Assembly: GCA_946811185.2 (NCBI GenBank)
Contig: OX328099.1
Span: forward strand, 37,993,299 to 38,057,298
Direction: 5' to 3'
Source: Hippopus hippopus
Taxonomy: Eukaryota; Mollusca; Bivalvia; Cardiida; Cardiidae
DNA length: 64,000 bases
The stretch's first letter is position 1; each line of letters begins with the position of its first letter. Shown here one piece after another: positions 13,349-27,700 of the stretch. Below the pieces are notes generated by a model. The model did no database searches. It was given only the letters and a program-made list of their open reading frames with translations, and was not told where the DNA came from. The translations under genes and the position numbers were made by a program.

Positions 13349-13479
13349 TGATATGAAAACATTGCATCTAATGTATTTGTATATCTTGATGTTACTGATT
13401 GCACATGAATGATTGATCCTCAAGGTAAAAAAAAAACTCATAACTTGTACAAATAATGCTGATGATATAACTGAAAAAA

Positions 13480-13620
13480 AAAAAAAACGGAAAATGACGC
13501 TCTTTAAAGATTTTAAACACAGTGTGGGGGAAAAGAGAAAAAATTTTGCTTGTAACAACTACTTTTTTAACCCACCATATTTTCAAAAGCTTTTTACAGG
13601 CAGAAAAAGTCAAATTTAAA
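13480..13620. mobile_element. Possible decayed THM fragment
   Basis: ACACAGTGTGGGGGAAAAGA..CATATTTTCAAAAGC resembles a THM hairpin with lost pairing. Weak. Confidence 0.35.
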
Positions 13621-13724
13621 TGGGTCATACGTCAAGAGATTTCAAGTGGAAGATATCATTATAACCACTCTTATTTTAATAAAAAAAAATAAATCTTGAG
13701 AATAATTATGAAGGTTATTTTCCT

Positions 13725-13943
13725 CAACCCTTAACCGAACAATTCATTGTTTTTATAAAAAAAAAAAGATTTTTGAAAAAAAATTGTTGGATTATAGGTG
13801 AAATTGCTTGTAACAGGCAATAACACCTATAATCCAACAATGTTTTTTACCAATTCAAAGACAAATCTTATCCTTTGAGCAGCATTTAATTTGTTGTCTG
13901 CAAATGCTTTCAGTATGAATGGGTCTTAACTTTAAAGAGTTAA
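13725..13943 (-). mobile_element. THM MITE (reverse) with a replaced but pairing hairpin
   Basis: Outer parts are THM (AACCCTTAACCGAACAATT; TTTGTTGTCTGCAAATGCTT; AAAGAGTTAA). The inner stem differs from the family: ATTGTTGGATTATAGGTG pairs with CACCTATAATCCAACAAT around AAATTGCTTGTAACAGGCAATAA. It lies just upstream of the proposed promoter. Confidence 0.75.
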
Positions 13944-14016
13944 GCTTGTCCTGATTATATGACAGAGGTCAAGTGCCAGCCACAAGCAAAACCTCCGGCA
14001 CATGAGTGATGTATGT

Positions 14017-14050
14017 AGTCTACATATAAGGGAGAATGCACTGTACAGTT
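14017..14050 (+). promoter_or_regulatory. Putative core promoter with TATA-like box
   Basis: CATATAAGG at 14023-14031 lies about 25-30 bases before a plausible start of transcription near 14050. It sits just upstream of a good splice donor at 14078 and 0.8 kb upstream of the signal-peptide exon. No initiator was verified; position and order are the only support. Confidence 0.4.
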
Positions 14051-14077
14051 ACATGCTTTGTTAGCTGACAGCAACAG
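14050..14077 (+). other. Putative noncoding first exon (5' UTR)
   Basis: The stretch ending GACAGCAACAG is followed at 14078 by a strong donor, GTAAGA. The next exon has an acceptor with a long T tract (TTTTTTTTTTTTCAG ending 14847) only 11 bases before its ATG, so an upstream UTR exon is required if that acceptor is used. The 5' end is a guess from the TATA-like box. Needs transcript support. Confidence 0.45.
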
Positions 14078-14659
14078 GTAAGAAATTATCCTCAAGCTAT
14101 TGTTCATATTTTTTTTCCTTTTTAATTTACCGTTATTTTCATGTTTTTTGTTAGTTTGAATTTTAATTTTTGTGTGAAAATTAACCGGTATAATGCAGAA
14201 AAATTGGATGATATTTATGATAAGTTTTAGAAATATATTTGCAAAAAGAACAAATTTACATTTAGACATCCATTACTGCTATTTTATTTTTAATGAAAAA
14301 TGCCCTAGCAATGACTGGTCTACAGATTATAGAGTACAAGAGGGTTTGTTTAACAGTTTTTTTTTTCAAAAAAAATATACATTTCTACTTTACTAAATGT
14401 ATTTTATATGTTAAGCAAAGAATAATCTTTTTTTTAAAAAAACTGTTGTTGCAAAATTTCAGAACATGAAAGAAGATGAAATACCAACAAATTGCAGCAT
14501 ATTATGATAGGTTCCTGATACATTAGTTTCTTCACAAGGTGTCATAATGTATCATTAGTCCAGTTATCAGCAGATGCTTAAAAGGATAATGTATTTTGAA
14601 AAATTCAGTGCTTGGCTACTTGGCTTGCTTTTTTTGTTTGTTTGTGACTCGGATGAAGA

Positions 14660-14808
14660 GATTCAATGTCTCCATAATTGTAGAAAACATTCTTGGGAAA
14701 AAAAGAAATAGCTTGATACCAGCATTTTCTCATTTCCCCACAATGTTTTCCAAAGCTCTTTTCCCCATGGTCATTAAAACCAGGGATTGTTTGATAAACG
14801 CTTAAAGA
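14660..14808 (+). mobile_element. THM MITE, 5'-truncated, in the UTR intron
   Basis: ATTGTAGAAAACATTCTTGG, an interrupted palindrome, GGTCATTAAAACCAGGGATTG and TGATAAACGCTTAA. It ends about 40 bp before the exon 1 acceptor. Confidence 0.65.
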
Positions 14809-14847
14809 ATAGTATGTTTATCAATTCTAAAATTTTTTTTTTTTCAG

Positions 14848-14917
14848 ATACTGATACAATGAAAATGATATACTTAAGTATTGTCTCCCTGGCTTTCATT
14901 GGCCAATGGGTACTAGT
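14848..14917 (+). CDS. Exon 1 (coding): start codon and signal peptide
   Basis: Acceptor TTTTTCAG ends at 14847; the ATG at 14859 has A at -3 (GATACAATGA). It encodes MKMIYLSIVSLAFIGQWVLV, a short hydrophobic leader typical of a secreted protein. Donor GTAAGT at 14918, phase 2; codon 20 (GT|A) is completed by exon 2. A second in-frame Met lies at codon 3. Decayed copies of this exon follow in the intron. Confidence 0.85.
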
Positions 14918-15700
14918 GTAAGTAACTATACAATTTATTTACTTAATTGTCAGTTATTTCATCAAATCTATGTCTTAATTGTCAGTTATTTCATCAAAAC
15001 ACACCAATATTGTTTTTCTCCTACTAAAAGAAAAGGGATATGTAAAAAATTTTTCAAACATTCAAAGAAAATGAGAAGTTGTCTCCCTTACCTTAATTGC
15101 CCAGTGGATACCAGAGCAAGTAATAACAATTTCTTTAGTTTTTGTCATCTACATGTAATTCTTTGAATTGATATCAACACCAACCAACACTGTTGTTGCC
15201 TTTTACAAGAAAAAATGCTTGAAAAGGTGAAACAAAATTGCAACGAAAATGAAGGACAAAAGTTTACTCCATACTTTGATTGCCATGTAAACACCAGCGT
15301 AAGTTACTACAATTTACTTGATTATATGTGTGTCAGTTCAACTTGATGTCAATATATACCAATGCCTTTGTGTCCTTTTGTAAAAAAAAAAAAATGTGAA
15401 AAAGACAAAAACTGCAAGGAGACTCATATATGAGTTGTCTCCCTTGTCTTGATTGCCCTATGGGTACCAGTGTAAGTAACTGCAATGTATTAAGTTATTT
15501 GTCAGTTCAACATTCATATTGATGTCAACTGTATTTTACCAACACTAGATGTATTTTCTTTTCATGAACAAAAAATACCTTTAGAAAATAAAGAATGCAT
15601 GGTATCTTACTCAGTTATGTGTCGGTTTATTATTCAAGTTAATGTCAGTACATGCACATGACAACATTTAAACTCATTCTGCAACATACAGGCTACTTCT
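14848..15700 (+). repeat. Tandem array of the signal-peptide exon (one intact, three decayed copies, one core-less copy)
   Basis: The exon 1 segment plus flanking intron is repeated with a period of about 180 bp. Copy ends aligned on the donor: 14917 (ACTAGTGTAAGTAACT), about 15117 (CCAGAGCAAGTAATAA), about 15298 (CCAGCGTAAGTTACTA) and about 15471 (CCAGTGTAAGTAACTG). A fifth piece at 15560-15660 keeps only intron-like sequence. Copies B and D still read a hydrophobic leader (VVSLVLIALWVPV in D), but a TGA lies in frame just before it and the ATG is out of frame. Copy C has stops. Between A and B, TTGTCAGTTATTTCATCAAA is itself duplicated. Confidence 0.75.
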
Positions 15701-18700
15701 AGACTAATCAAGGAGCAACTTATTAAACATTTTAACCCTTAGGCTGCTAATTACGACTTAAATCAAGATAAGACTGCACAGAACATGCATTCTGATCTTG
15801 GATCTACACTGTCTGATATGGAGATGCCCCCCCCCCCCCCGAAAAAAAAAAAACAAGTATGAAACGGCAATATTTGGGTTTTTACTATGGACATGAAAGT
15901 TTTATTTTAGTTATGTAGCAGGTTAAGGGTTAAGAAAAGGATGCTTGTTTTTCAGAAAGTATGGCAAACATTGTGGGATAATGAGCATTGCCTGTTACAT
16001 GCCATTACTCTTTTTCCCACAATGTTAGCTAATTATTTCATCTTTGTGAACATGAAAATTCGTATTCATACAGTAATCGCTTAGAAGAAAAACAGTTAAA
16101 AACCCCTATATGCATTTGTTAATGTAACCATAGTACTAAACAATGAAGCCCAGTAGGAAGGGATTTTTATCCTGGAATCAGGTTGTCTGTCTGTTTATCC
16201 CTTCATCATCTGTACAATTTTGTGTTCTAATCTCACCCTACAGTTCTCAACCAACTAGGCTGGAATTTTGAGCATAGGGGAGCCTTTCTACCTTTCTACC
16301 CCAGAAACTTGTGTGCCCGCAATTTTCTCTGTAATTTGTTGATCATTAGAGGAGTTATGGCCCTTTGGAAGTTTTCCTGGGTCCATATTCACCAACCATT
16401 CTTAACTCTTTACCAAACGACATAATTTAAGACTAGTCCAAATTGGAAGCATTTGCAGACGACAAAATTAATGTGACTCAAAAATTGAAATTTGTTTTTG
16501 GAAGGGAATAAAACATTGTGGGAAAAGGAGAAATTGCTGGTTACCAGTATTTCCTCCTTTTCCCACAATGTTTTCAGAAGGCTTCTGATTCAGGGTCGTT
16601 AAAACCAGGGATTGTTTGGGAAAGGGTTCAGAATATTCTTAGGCTTTTTCAACAAGATTTTCTAGATTTGAAAGTAACACAACTACTGGCTACACCAAGA
16701 ACATTCTTGAGAATGGCATGTGAATACTAAACTTGATTCATTGATGAGGCAACCAGTGGGGAGGGGGCAGGGGGTAATTCATCGGCCTGTGACAGTTCCA
16801 TTTACCAGATAAGATTTATTTCTATCTGATCTCTGAAAATACTTCTGAAAATTTGTATGTTGGAAAGACAGCAGTCAGTGGCTTTAAAAGAGAACTATAC
16901 AAATCACTGATCAAAAAAAAAGAAAGTCCAGGAATGTGTGGTTAGGTGCACTAGCTGCTGAGATTTGGCTGCAATAATGTTGGAATTGTATCCACTCTTC
17001 ATCAAATGATAAAACTATAGTCATGTCCAAATGGAGAGCATTTACAGACTAGAAATAAGATACAACTTAAATAGTGGTATTAACACTTTACCACACAATC
17101 CCGACTTTTAACGACCCTGAAAGGGAAAGCTTTTGAAAACATTGTGGGAAAAGGAGAAAATGCTGATTACCAGCATTTTCTTCTTTTCCCACAATGTTTT
17201 CTACCCTATCAAAGACAAGCTCCCCCATTTGAGCCACCTTTAAAATGTCGTCTGCAAATACTTTCAATTTGAATAAGTCTAAAATTTTGTCGTTTGGTAA
17301 AGAGTTAATTTTTGAAAGGACAGAAAACAATTTGGGAAAAGGAGAAAAATGCTGGTTACCCTTTTCCCACAATGCATAGAAAAGCTTTACTCTTCAGGGA
17401 TGTTATAAAGTGAAGGAACTGTTGTATGTGTAGGGTTAAACAGCTAACAAATGTTTTTTAAAGGAATGTAAAAATGTATTGTATTGAATTTGTAGATGAA
17501 AAAAGTTATGACTTCACCTTTTTTTGTGTCAAAATGTTTTGATCTACATTGTTGGCAAAAACATCATGTTGCTCCTCGGTTGCATAGAGTTAACACGTAT
17601 ACTGCCGACTTTGAATTGTTGAAGATTTCACAAAGAGATTTCATGAAGGTTATTGGCATTGACTTTGACTTATATGGCCAAAACTTTCTATGAAGCACGG
17701 CACATATTGAAGGCTAATCTTCCTTTACACTCTCCACAAAATTCATGTAAAACTTTTGATTGCTAAATATTGCATTGTTAATTGAGCTTGTGGATAGTTA
17801 ATTGGTCCAATGAAAAAAAAGAAATTAACATTAAAGTCATACTAATAGAATTTAGATTTAGGACTGGCATGCACTGTCGTGGCTTAACCCTTTACCACAT
17901 AATCCCGAGTTTTAATGACCCTGAAAAAGAAGCCTTTTGAAAACATTTTGGGAAAAGGAGAAAATGCTGGTAACCAGCATTTTCTCCTTTTCCAACAATG
18001 TTTTCTTCCCATTCAAAGACAAATTTCATCATTTGAGCCACATTCAAATTGTCGTCTGCAAACAATGTTAATTTTGACAAATCTAAAATTTTGCCATGTG
18101 GTAAAGTGTTAAGCAGGGTTTGGCATATTAAGTGCTGTATTTCCAAAAACTAAATGTAAAATGAATGCATAAAGCTCATGCATACCTAGAGTATTTCATT
18201 AAGATCAGTATGATCACAGGAAGTGGATTTGCAATCTAAATCGGTAAAAAGGGCCCACTTTGCAATGAGACCACAAAATGCAATTCTTCTTGTATCCGCA
18301 ACTTGCAATTTTAAAATTACACCTTACTTAATTTTACCACAGAATTTGTATACAATTGTTATGTACTTAATTAACTTTTTCTTTTTCTGACTTCAATGCA
18401 AATTTTATCCATTATCACGGAGGAAAATGAGAAAAGGTTGTAAAAACAAAATTTTTGCTGAATTGAAATTAATTAATTTTGACAAATGAGACTACCTTTA
18501 AGTAGTCATGTCATGATGTTTAATTCTTTACCAAACAATCCCGACTTTGAACGACCCTGAGAGAGAAAGCTTTTGAAAACGTTATGTTTTCTACTCTTCC
18601 CAAAACTAATTTCAATTTTTGATTCACATTTGATTTGCTGTCTGTAAATGCTCTCAGATTGGACCAGTCTAAAATTTTGTCGTTTGGTAAAGAGTTAGAA

Positions 18701-21700
18701 TGGCTCTTTACCCAATAACATAATTTTTACACATGTTCTCATTGAAATTAGTGGTAAATGACAACTTGATGTGGTGAGATTTTCTTTGACAGGTTAGAAA
18801 ACATCATGAGAAACAGAAAACGCAAGTTTTCTGCATTTTTTCCTTTTTTTGCAATGTTTTCAAAAGTTTACTTTTGAGCTGTGAAATATTGGGATCATGT
18901 GGTAGAAGGTTAACCCTATACCTAACAATCGAGAGTTTTAACGAACCTGCAGAAAAAAGCTTTTGAAAACATTGTGAGAAAAGGAGAAAATGCTGGTAAC
19001 CAGCATTTTCTCCTTTTCCCACAATGTTTTCTAGCCTTTCAGGGATGTAATTCATCAATTGAATCACTTTTTTTTTATTTGTCATCTGCAAATGCTTTCA
19101 ATTTGGATAAGCCTGAAGTTTTGTTGTGAAGTGAAGAGTTAAGGATGTCAAATGCACAGATTTGTCATTAACCCTTCTCCACACAATATTCGAGGAAGAT
19201 TTTTAGGCTTTTGGAAAAAATTATGGAAAAGGAGAAAACACATTAAGGTTACTGAGGTTCAAAAGACCAACACCTTACCCACTGAGCTAAAGAGAATTCT
19301 TCCCAAAGCAATTGTTAGGTATGATTTTATACGTGATGAAGCTATGCAGTAAGGAAGGAGTGATCTCCCCTAACAAACCCCACCTTAAATGTCATCATTT
19401 TGATAACAGAAAGCCTTACTAGGCAGTAGCTCCTTTTTTTGGACAACAAATGGCTCAATGGCCAATCCTGGATAAGCCCCCATCTTACGAACATGAAAGT
19501 TCGCAACATGCTTAGTCAAAATACAAACTGCACCTTGTGGGATTTGAACCCATGCGTAAGAGATCCTCATTTATCGAGGTTCAAAAGACCAACACCTTAG
19601 CCACTGAGCTAAAGAGAATTCTTCCCAATGCAGTTGTTAGGTATTGATTTTATAAGGGTTGAAGCTATGCAGTAAGGAAGGAGTGATCTGCCTTAACAAC
19701 TGGCATTTTCTCCTTTTCCGATAGTGTTTTCTAGCCTTTCAGAGACAAATCCCATCATTTGAGACACAGTTAATTTGTCATCTGCAAATGCTTTGGATTT
19801 GACAGGCCCAAAATTTTGTTATTTGGTAAGGAGTTAAGTTAAAGGCTACTTGTATTAACAAAATATGTAGGAAAAGAATTTTTGTCTATTATCACCAGTC
19901 TCAGGCACATGAACCTAGCTCAGTGGTAATTGCAGTGTTAGCTATTCAGGGATAGCAGGTTGAGTTTTTTGATGGCCAAAACCTCTTGTAATGGGCTAAC
20001 TCTTTACCAGATGACAACATTCCAGATGCCTCCAAATGGAAAGCATTTGCAGACAAGAAAATGAATGTTGCCCAAGAAATGGTATTTGTCTTTGAAGGGG
20101 TAAAATATTGTGGGAAAAGCAGAAAATGCTGGCAGCCAGCATTTTCTTCTTTTGCTGCAATGTTTTCAGAGGTTTTCTTCTTCAGGGTCATGAAAACATG
20201 GGATTGATTGATAAGGCATTCTTTAGGTAGTGCATGGATAGGTCTTAACGCTGCCAGTTACCTTAAAGGGGCATATACATGTATTTTTATTGTGACAGAT
20301 TAGAAATTCTTGTAAAATAATTTTACAGATTCTACAAAAGTATATCTTTCTCTGCGCACAGGAAGTATCATGCCACACCTTACCATAAAGTGTTTATGAA
20401 TGCCTGATGGACAACAAAATTTCCAATTATTCTCCGAGTTTTTTTAACTGTTTCTTATTTGGCAAATGTGCTTTTTGTCATGCGAGTTCTGTTCATTTCG
20501 GTGATAAGTTTTTAACATGTACAAACCTTGCTTCAGCCATTACCTTACATAGCCATTACCTTACATAGGAGGAAGCTGGATGTACAGTAACCATGCACTG
20601 GCACAGTCATGTTCTGTTTGAAAGTCATGTGTTCCTTTTCCTGTACTTGTCTAGTTTTCATTTGTCATGTTCAGTGGCCTTGATTCTAGGCTGTACTACT
20701 TCTGGGCATGGAATGGTACAAATGGAGATTTCTGAACAGTGAACTTAATCTGCATTTTTAGCAGATAGTTACTGAAAAAGCATGTATTGAAACTGACCAT
20801 ATATAAATAGGGGGTGTATGATACCCAAGACATGTCAGGCATCTGTGGTCTGTAGTATTAAGCAGCCTTTATCCAGGAACAGATTGAAATGCTAGATGCC
20901 CAAAACTGAACATCTTTGCTTATACACACAACAGAAGATGGCCTATTTATTGATAGGATAATTCATACCCCTGACCAATTTATATAAAAGCTCTTTGAAG
21001 AGCATTTTATAGGTTTCAACTGCACTTCCCTTTTTTACTGTTTGTTTATCACTTGTACAATGATGTTTGTTAATTAAATGTTACCGGGTTATTGTCCTGT
21101 ACATTTACGGTAATTGTGCCATAACAGAACAGAACAGAAACTTTATTCAGAATATCGGCTTGAACACATAAGGTTCATCATCAAACACATTAATTGTATA
21201 TACATGCATGTGTATGGACAAAACAAACAAACAAACAAACAAACAAAAAACAAATGATATCAAATGGGTATCCTGAAATGAATCAGCGAACAAGTTTTAT
21301 GCACTCTAACACTGGAGACACAAGTGCCTTGAGGCAGCAGTGAGGTTAGTTTTCATCACTGGATAACTGTTTGCTGAAATTTTTTAATCCCTGTGAAATC
21401 TGTTTAAGCTCCAGTAAGGTGTGACAGATGCCTACAGCAGTAAGGTGGTTACATTCAGTAAAAATGTGCAATTAGTATTTAAATAAGAGAATGGTTGTTC
21501 TGCAATCCTGAATTCAGTTTATTTCTTTAATGAGGCCAGATAAAGTATCACCATACCAATTTTGAGCATTATCATTCTGTACAATTGATCAGTTAACATT
21601 CCCACAGGCCTTTGCAGACTAAAACTGAATATAGCTTATCAAGTATTGACTTTCTACATACAGAAATACCTATTCTTTTCATCCTCCGCCGATTGCAGAG

Positions 21701-24700
21701 GGATAGAGTTTTAGCGTTGTCTGTCCGTCCTTCCATCTGTCTGTGCCTCCGGGACAGTATCTCCAATGCCATTGGACGGAATTTTGTGAAACTTTATACA
21801 TGTGTACAATAACCTATTCTGCTAATATACTTTTTTCCTTTTTTTGATTCGATGCAAAATGGCTGACTGGGAGCGATTTTGAGTTACGCAGTCACGTAAA
21901 TTTTTGAAAAGGTCTGTTTTGGCTGGGGATATCATTTCAACGAAATTGCTTGTTTTTTTAAGTTTGGTAGGATGATTAAAACCAAGATGACTAACTTTTA
22001 CTTAAGTCATTACCAAACGACAAAATTTTAGGCTTGTCCAAATTGAAAGCATTTGCAGAGGACAAAATAAAAGTAACTGAAAATTTGAAATTTGTTTTGT
22101 GAAGGGTATAAAACATTGTGGGAAAAGGAGAAAATGCTGGTTACCAGCATTTTCTCTTTTTCCCACAATGTTTTCTAAAGGCTTCTTTCTCAGGGTCGTC
22201 AAAAGTAGGGATTGTGTGGTAATGGGTTAAATACTTTGAAATTTGTGTTAGATATAAAAAAAATAATAAAAACGATCAGAACAAAAAGTCTAGTAACACG
22301 TTTGGATTTGGTTGAATTTCATGGATATAATGCTTTACCAAACAACAAGATGTTGGAATCAACAAAATTGAAAGCTTTTGCAGACCACAAAATAAGTGTA
22401 GCTCAAGCTATGATTTGTCTTTGTCTGTTCCCACAATGTTTGAAAAAAGACTTCTTTATCAGGGTTGTAAAAACTGAGGTTGTTAAAACTAAGACGATAT
22501 GCCATTTGAAAACATTGCTGGCAAAGGAGAAAATACTGTTCACCAGCATATTTTTTTCCATTTCTAAAAATGTTTCCAACCTTTTCAAAAACAAACCCCA
22601 ATTACTCAAGACACATTTAATAGTTCACCTTCAAATGCTTTGAATTAACCCCTTACTGCACAATGCCAACTTTTAACGACCCTGGGAAAGAAGCCTTTTG
22701 AATACATTGTTTGAAAAGGAGAAAATGCTGGTAACCAGCATTTTCCCCTTTTCCCACAATGTTTTCTACCCTGTCACAGAAAACTTGCACAATTTGAGCC
22801 ACACTGAAATTGTCGTCTGCAAATGCTTTCAATTTAGACTAAAATTTTGTCGTCTGGTAAAGGGTTAAGACAAGCCAGTTTAAAGCTTTGTGGTGTGGTA
22901 AAAAGCTAATTACAGTGTGTGACTTATCTTGCAGTTTTTCAGGGCTACCTCTGTTTTCTTTGAAAACTGTTTTTTTTTTTCTGTATAAAATACGAATAGA
23001 AAGGGATAATGGATAACATATGACAGAGAAAAAACTGGGCTCATTCTTTATCCCTTTACCACAGGATGATGACTTTTAACGACCTTGAGGAAGAAGCTTT
23101 TAGAAAACATTGTAGGGAAAGGAGAAAATGCTGGTCACCAGCATTTTCTCCTTTTTTCCACGATGTTTTCTACCCTTCCCAGAACAAATTTCCATTTCTG
23201 AGTTGCAATTATTTTGTCATCTGCAAATGCTTTCAATTTGGACTGGTCTAAAATTTTGTCGTCTGGTAAAGGGTTATGCTCTCCCTCCATTAATTGAAAG
23301 TCTGTGCAATAAATCTTACAGGACATGTACTTTATGAAATGACCTTAATTTTACTAGAAGGTATATCAGTTTAGGTATACTACTGACTATAGTACACAGA
23401 GGAGAAATATTTGAAAGAATAGAATTGTTTTAATTGCTTATAAAATATTGTGGGAAAAGAAGAATTTTCTTGTAACAAGCAACTGCTGCTTTACCCACAA
23501 TGTTTTGAAAGAGTGTCTACGGCAAGAATATAAAAAACTACAATTTTGCAGTGGTGTGTTAACCCTTTACCACACAACAAACTTTTGGACTTGTCTAAAT
23601 TCAAAGCATTTGCAGATGACAAATTAAATGCAGCTCATATGAAGTAATGTGTGTCTGAAAGGTTAGATAACATTGTGGGAAAAAATGCTGGTTACCAGCA
23701 TTTTCTTCTTTTCCCACAATGTTTTCAAAAATCTTTTCTGTCAGGGTCGTTAAAACCCAGGATTGTTTGGTGGTCTGTTAATCAGACTGTAAAGTATTCC
23801 CGTCGTATGTACCATAAACTAGTACCATAAGAGAAATATTTGAAGGAAACTATGTCTTATTTAAATGATACAGAAAACAAGCAATGGCTGCTTGTCTCAA
23901 TATTTCAAACAAGAGGGCTGTGATGTCCCTGTATCGCTCCACTGGCCAATAAGTAAAAACACTACAAGCCAAACATTAAAACTAGAACTCATACAAAATT
24001 TTTTCTATAAACCCTACGAGAAAGTAGTGACCCCAAGGCAAAGCCATTTTTGACCACAGAGCTATAATTACCAGAATCCTGGTGGAGGTCCACCAGATAA
24101 AGCCCCGTACTAAATAACACAGGTCTAGAATGTGTGGCTATAAACAAGAACAATTTCAAAGTTTCCTAAAAGGCCCTGTAAAACATGAGACCCCTGAGAC
24201 AGGGCTAAATTTAGTAGCCCTAGGTCTTATGGTCAGTAATAAGAAGATTTCAAAAGTTTTCACTATATAAGCCCATGTAAAACTTGTGACCCCTGGGGTG
24301 GGGCCAAACTTGACCCAAGGGCTATACTTTGGACCCTCTTGGTAGAAGCCCACTAGATAAAGCTACATGCAAAATGTGGTAGCCCTAGGCCTAATGGCAA
24401 GATATGAGAAGATTCTCAAAGTTTTCCCTATATAAAACTTGTGACCCCCAGGGCAGGGCCAAATTTGACCCCAGGGCTATAATTTAAAGAAACATGGTAG
24501 AGGTCTACTAGATAAAGCTTCATGCTGAATTTGGTAGCCCTAGGCCTTATGGTTTCAGACAAGAAGATTTTCAAAGATATTCAATTTTTTTCAATTTTGT
24601 TGCCATGGCAACCATTTTTTTTTTTTTAAGGAAATCAAATTCTTTCAAGAAATTCTGAAGAGGACAATGGCAGGATTATTTCTGTGAAGTTTCATCAAAA

Positions 24701-27700
24701 TTTGATGGGTAGTTTAAGAGAAGAAGATGTTTGGAATAAAAGTTAATGCAAGCACACACGGACGGACGCACGTACAGACGGACCCACGCACGATGGACAC
24801 CGGGCCATGACATAAGCTCACTGGCCTTCGGCCAGTAGAGCTAAAAATGTACAAGTCAAGTGTGCTGGTTCGGAAGGTTAAATATTTGCATTGTTACGGT
24901 AACAGTTTTTTTTTTAGTTAACCCTCAGCAACAAGTTAATCAAGTCTTTACCAAACAATCCCAAATTTTTATGACCCTGGGGAATACAGTGCACTTTTGA
25001 AAACATTGTGAGAAAGAGGAAAATGCAGGTAATCAGCATCATTTTCCTTTTCCTAAAATGCTTTCGACTTATTTACAGGCATAATTATTTAAGTACCATT
25101 TGATTTGTTGTCTGCAGCTACTTTAAATTTAGAAATGTCTAAAATTTTCTTATCTGATAAACTCTTTACCAAACAACAAAATTTTAGACTTTTCCAAATT
25201 GAAATAATATGCAGACGACAAGATAAACCCAGCTTATTATGGGAAAAGGAGGAAATGCATTTTCTCCTTTTTCCACAGTGTTTTTTTTTAAAAAATCTTT
25301 ATCCCCAGGGTTGTTAAAAGTTGGGATTGTGTGGTAAAGGGTTAATTGATCATGTCAGACCACAGCTCATTGGTTTAATTAAGGTGAAGAGATAGATTTA
25401 ATGAAAAGGAAAACTTTTCTTTTTAATGAAAAGAAAAACATTTCTCTTTTTACACGATAGGAAAACATTATGGGGAAAGGAGTAATTGCTCGTAATAAAG
25501 GGTTGTTCCTTTTCCAACAATGTTTTGAAAGAATATCTATGGCAGAATAGTTAGAATTTGGCAAGTGGTGAGTATCAGCAGTTATCCTTTCCAACAGTTT
25601 TTGGCTAGGGGCCAACGGCGCCTAGCCTTAGTAACCACGTTTCAGACTTTTGCATGAAAGCTGTCACCACTCTCAACATCATGTATAAATGCCCCTTATT
25701 CGCTGTCTCTGATTTGCTGGAACTGCAACTGCCGTTTCTAATTGGCTTGAAACGACACACCCCTCAAAACCGCCTTACACCTTATGAGTTATTCATCCGT
25801 GATGTAAATTAGAAAATTGAAAGAGGGGGTCGGTGTCTACATTTACCGAGAAAAATGCCAAGGAAAATATATTCAAAGCAAAAATTTTTAAAGGTGTTTG
25901 TTGGCGTGATGAACTTTAAATGAGAACACTTAAAACAAAGAAATTCTCCCATTAATTTCACCAGATACTCTGTTATCTCCAGCTAGATGGCATTCTACAA
26001 ATACACATCTATCTAATTTGGGCATTCTTGGTACAGAACCGGACTACTTTTCAAAACAACCATTACTTTGAATTTCAAACAGAAATAAACGTTAACTCAA
26101 TAAAACGCTACCTGGTGCAATTCATTCAGCTTTGATCTGCTAGCATGTAACCTATGCATCGTCCATTTATTAAAACAGCCCCTACATCCTTGGGTAATAG
26201 GCTAATAGTTTCGGTATAAGCCATACTTTTCCCAGGTATATAGGGATGAGTGATGCGTCATAGCAAACAGGTCGAATCTTCGAAGAATATGACATGCACA
26301 GACAACGCAAAATACTCATGTAGAGCATGACACAACCAACACCCGTGTTTACCTTGGGTCGTCGCTGTGTGCACACCTTTGGGTCCAGATGGAACGAGGC
26401 AAAACTGACATTTGATGGATAAGTCTCTTACGGTGTGTATCCACGAAAGGTGTGTAAAACAGACAAAACCCTTTACCTTGTCAGCTGTAATACATGAACA
26501 AATTGGGCAGTGAATGAGCCGGTATTTTTCTGGTGCATGTAAATACCGGAATGGACTGGAACGGACTGGATTGGACCGAAATGAACTTCAAGATACGATG
26601 TAAACTCTTGTAGCAACACTTTACTTATTTAACAATGGAATGTGGGAAAACCTGAACATACTCATGTATGGGAAAATAGGAAGTTACAAGACATAAGGCT
26701 ATAATATATCTGTCATTACTGCAGATATTTATTTCAAACTGGGACCGGTGTTAGCTATCGAAAGGGAAACCCATACAAAAGGGACAGGTATCCATCAAAG
26801 TATTTTTCAAACAGTCAAATGCCCGTTCTTGACTTTGAATGTTCAAATATTCTGCTAATTTACAAAATCTTTATCATTACTGAAAAGATTTACTTCAAGC
26901 TTGAAGTAGTTGCTAACCATTATATTTACTTCAAACTGGGGCTAGTTGCTATCATAAGGGAACCCATAAATCAGGGGCAGATAATCATCTAAATATTTTT
27001 GACACAGTAATGCCCGGCTTTTCGACTTTCACTTAAAGCAACTGCAGCCGAGCATAGGCATCCATGTTTTTTTTCTTTTACTTTTTAACTGGACATTTCA
27101 TGATTGAATGCAAATTGCTTTACGCATATATGCACTTTCCACTTGCCCCTAGCCATCAGTGCTTCAAGCGCTTTGATTTTTTCAATTTTCAAGACACACT
27201 CCAACCATTTCAGGCACATTTAACATGCCGTCTGCAAATGCTTTCAGTACGGATGACTGAAATTTTGCCATCTGGTGAAGAGGTAAGTAACTTTTTGTGA
27301 GAGTTTTCTTAATTTTTAACAATTTTGTCTTATTAATATGTGCCATGCTTTGGCAAAAAGGGTTTTATGCATGCATCTCTATGATGCATTATACCAATTA
27401 AGCCATCACAGTCATAATTATGGATCCATAAAACCCATTTTTCAAAGAACCAACTGAATAATGAAGTAGAATGGTCCTTTGACATGCAGGCAATTTAACA
27501 ATAGCGAAAAGTTTTGTCCCACGTCAGCTTGTGTGGATTGTGCAGGCTGACCTGGATACATACTTTTTGCATATATATTAAACCCCCTTTTCACCAAGCA
27601 TGACTTGTATGTTTTTTTTTTTCCAGACAAGGATTCACGTACATGGCAGTGGTGCCAAACAGTATCAGACCCAATTCTGAAATGGTCATACCAATCAAAT

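Noticed and set aside
22212..22643. 143-codon ORF
   Set aside because: It runs through two THM copies; it is translated repeat sequence.
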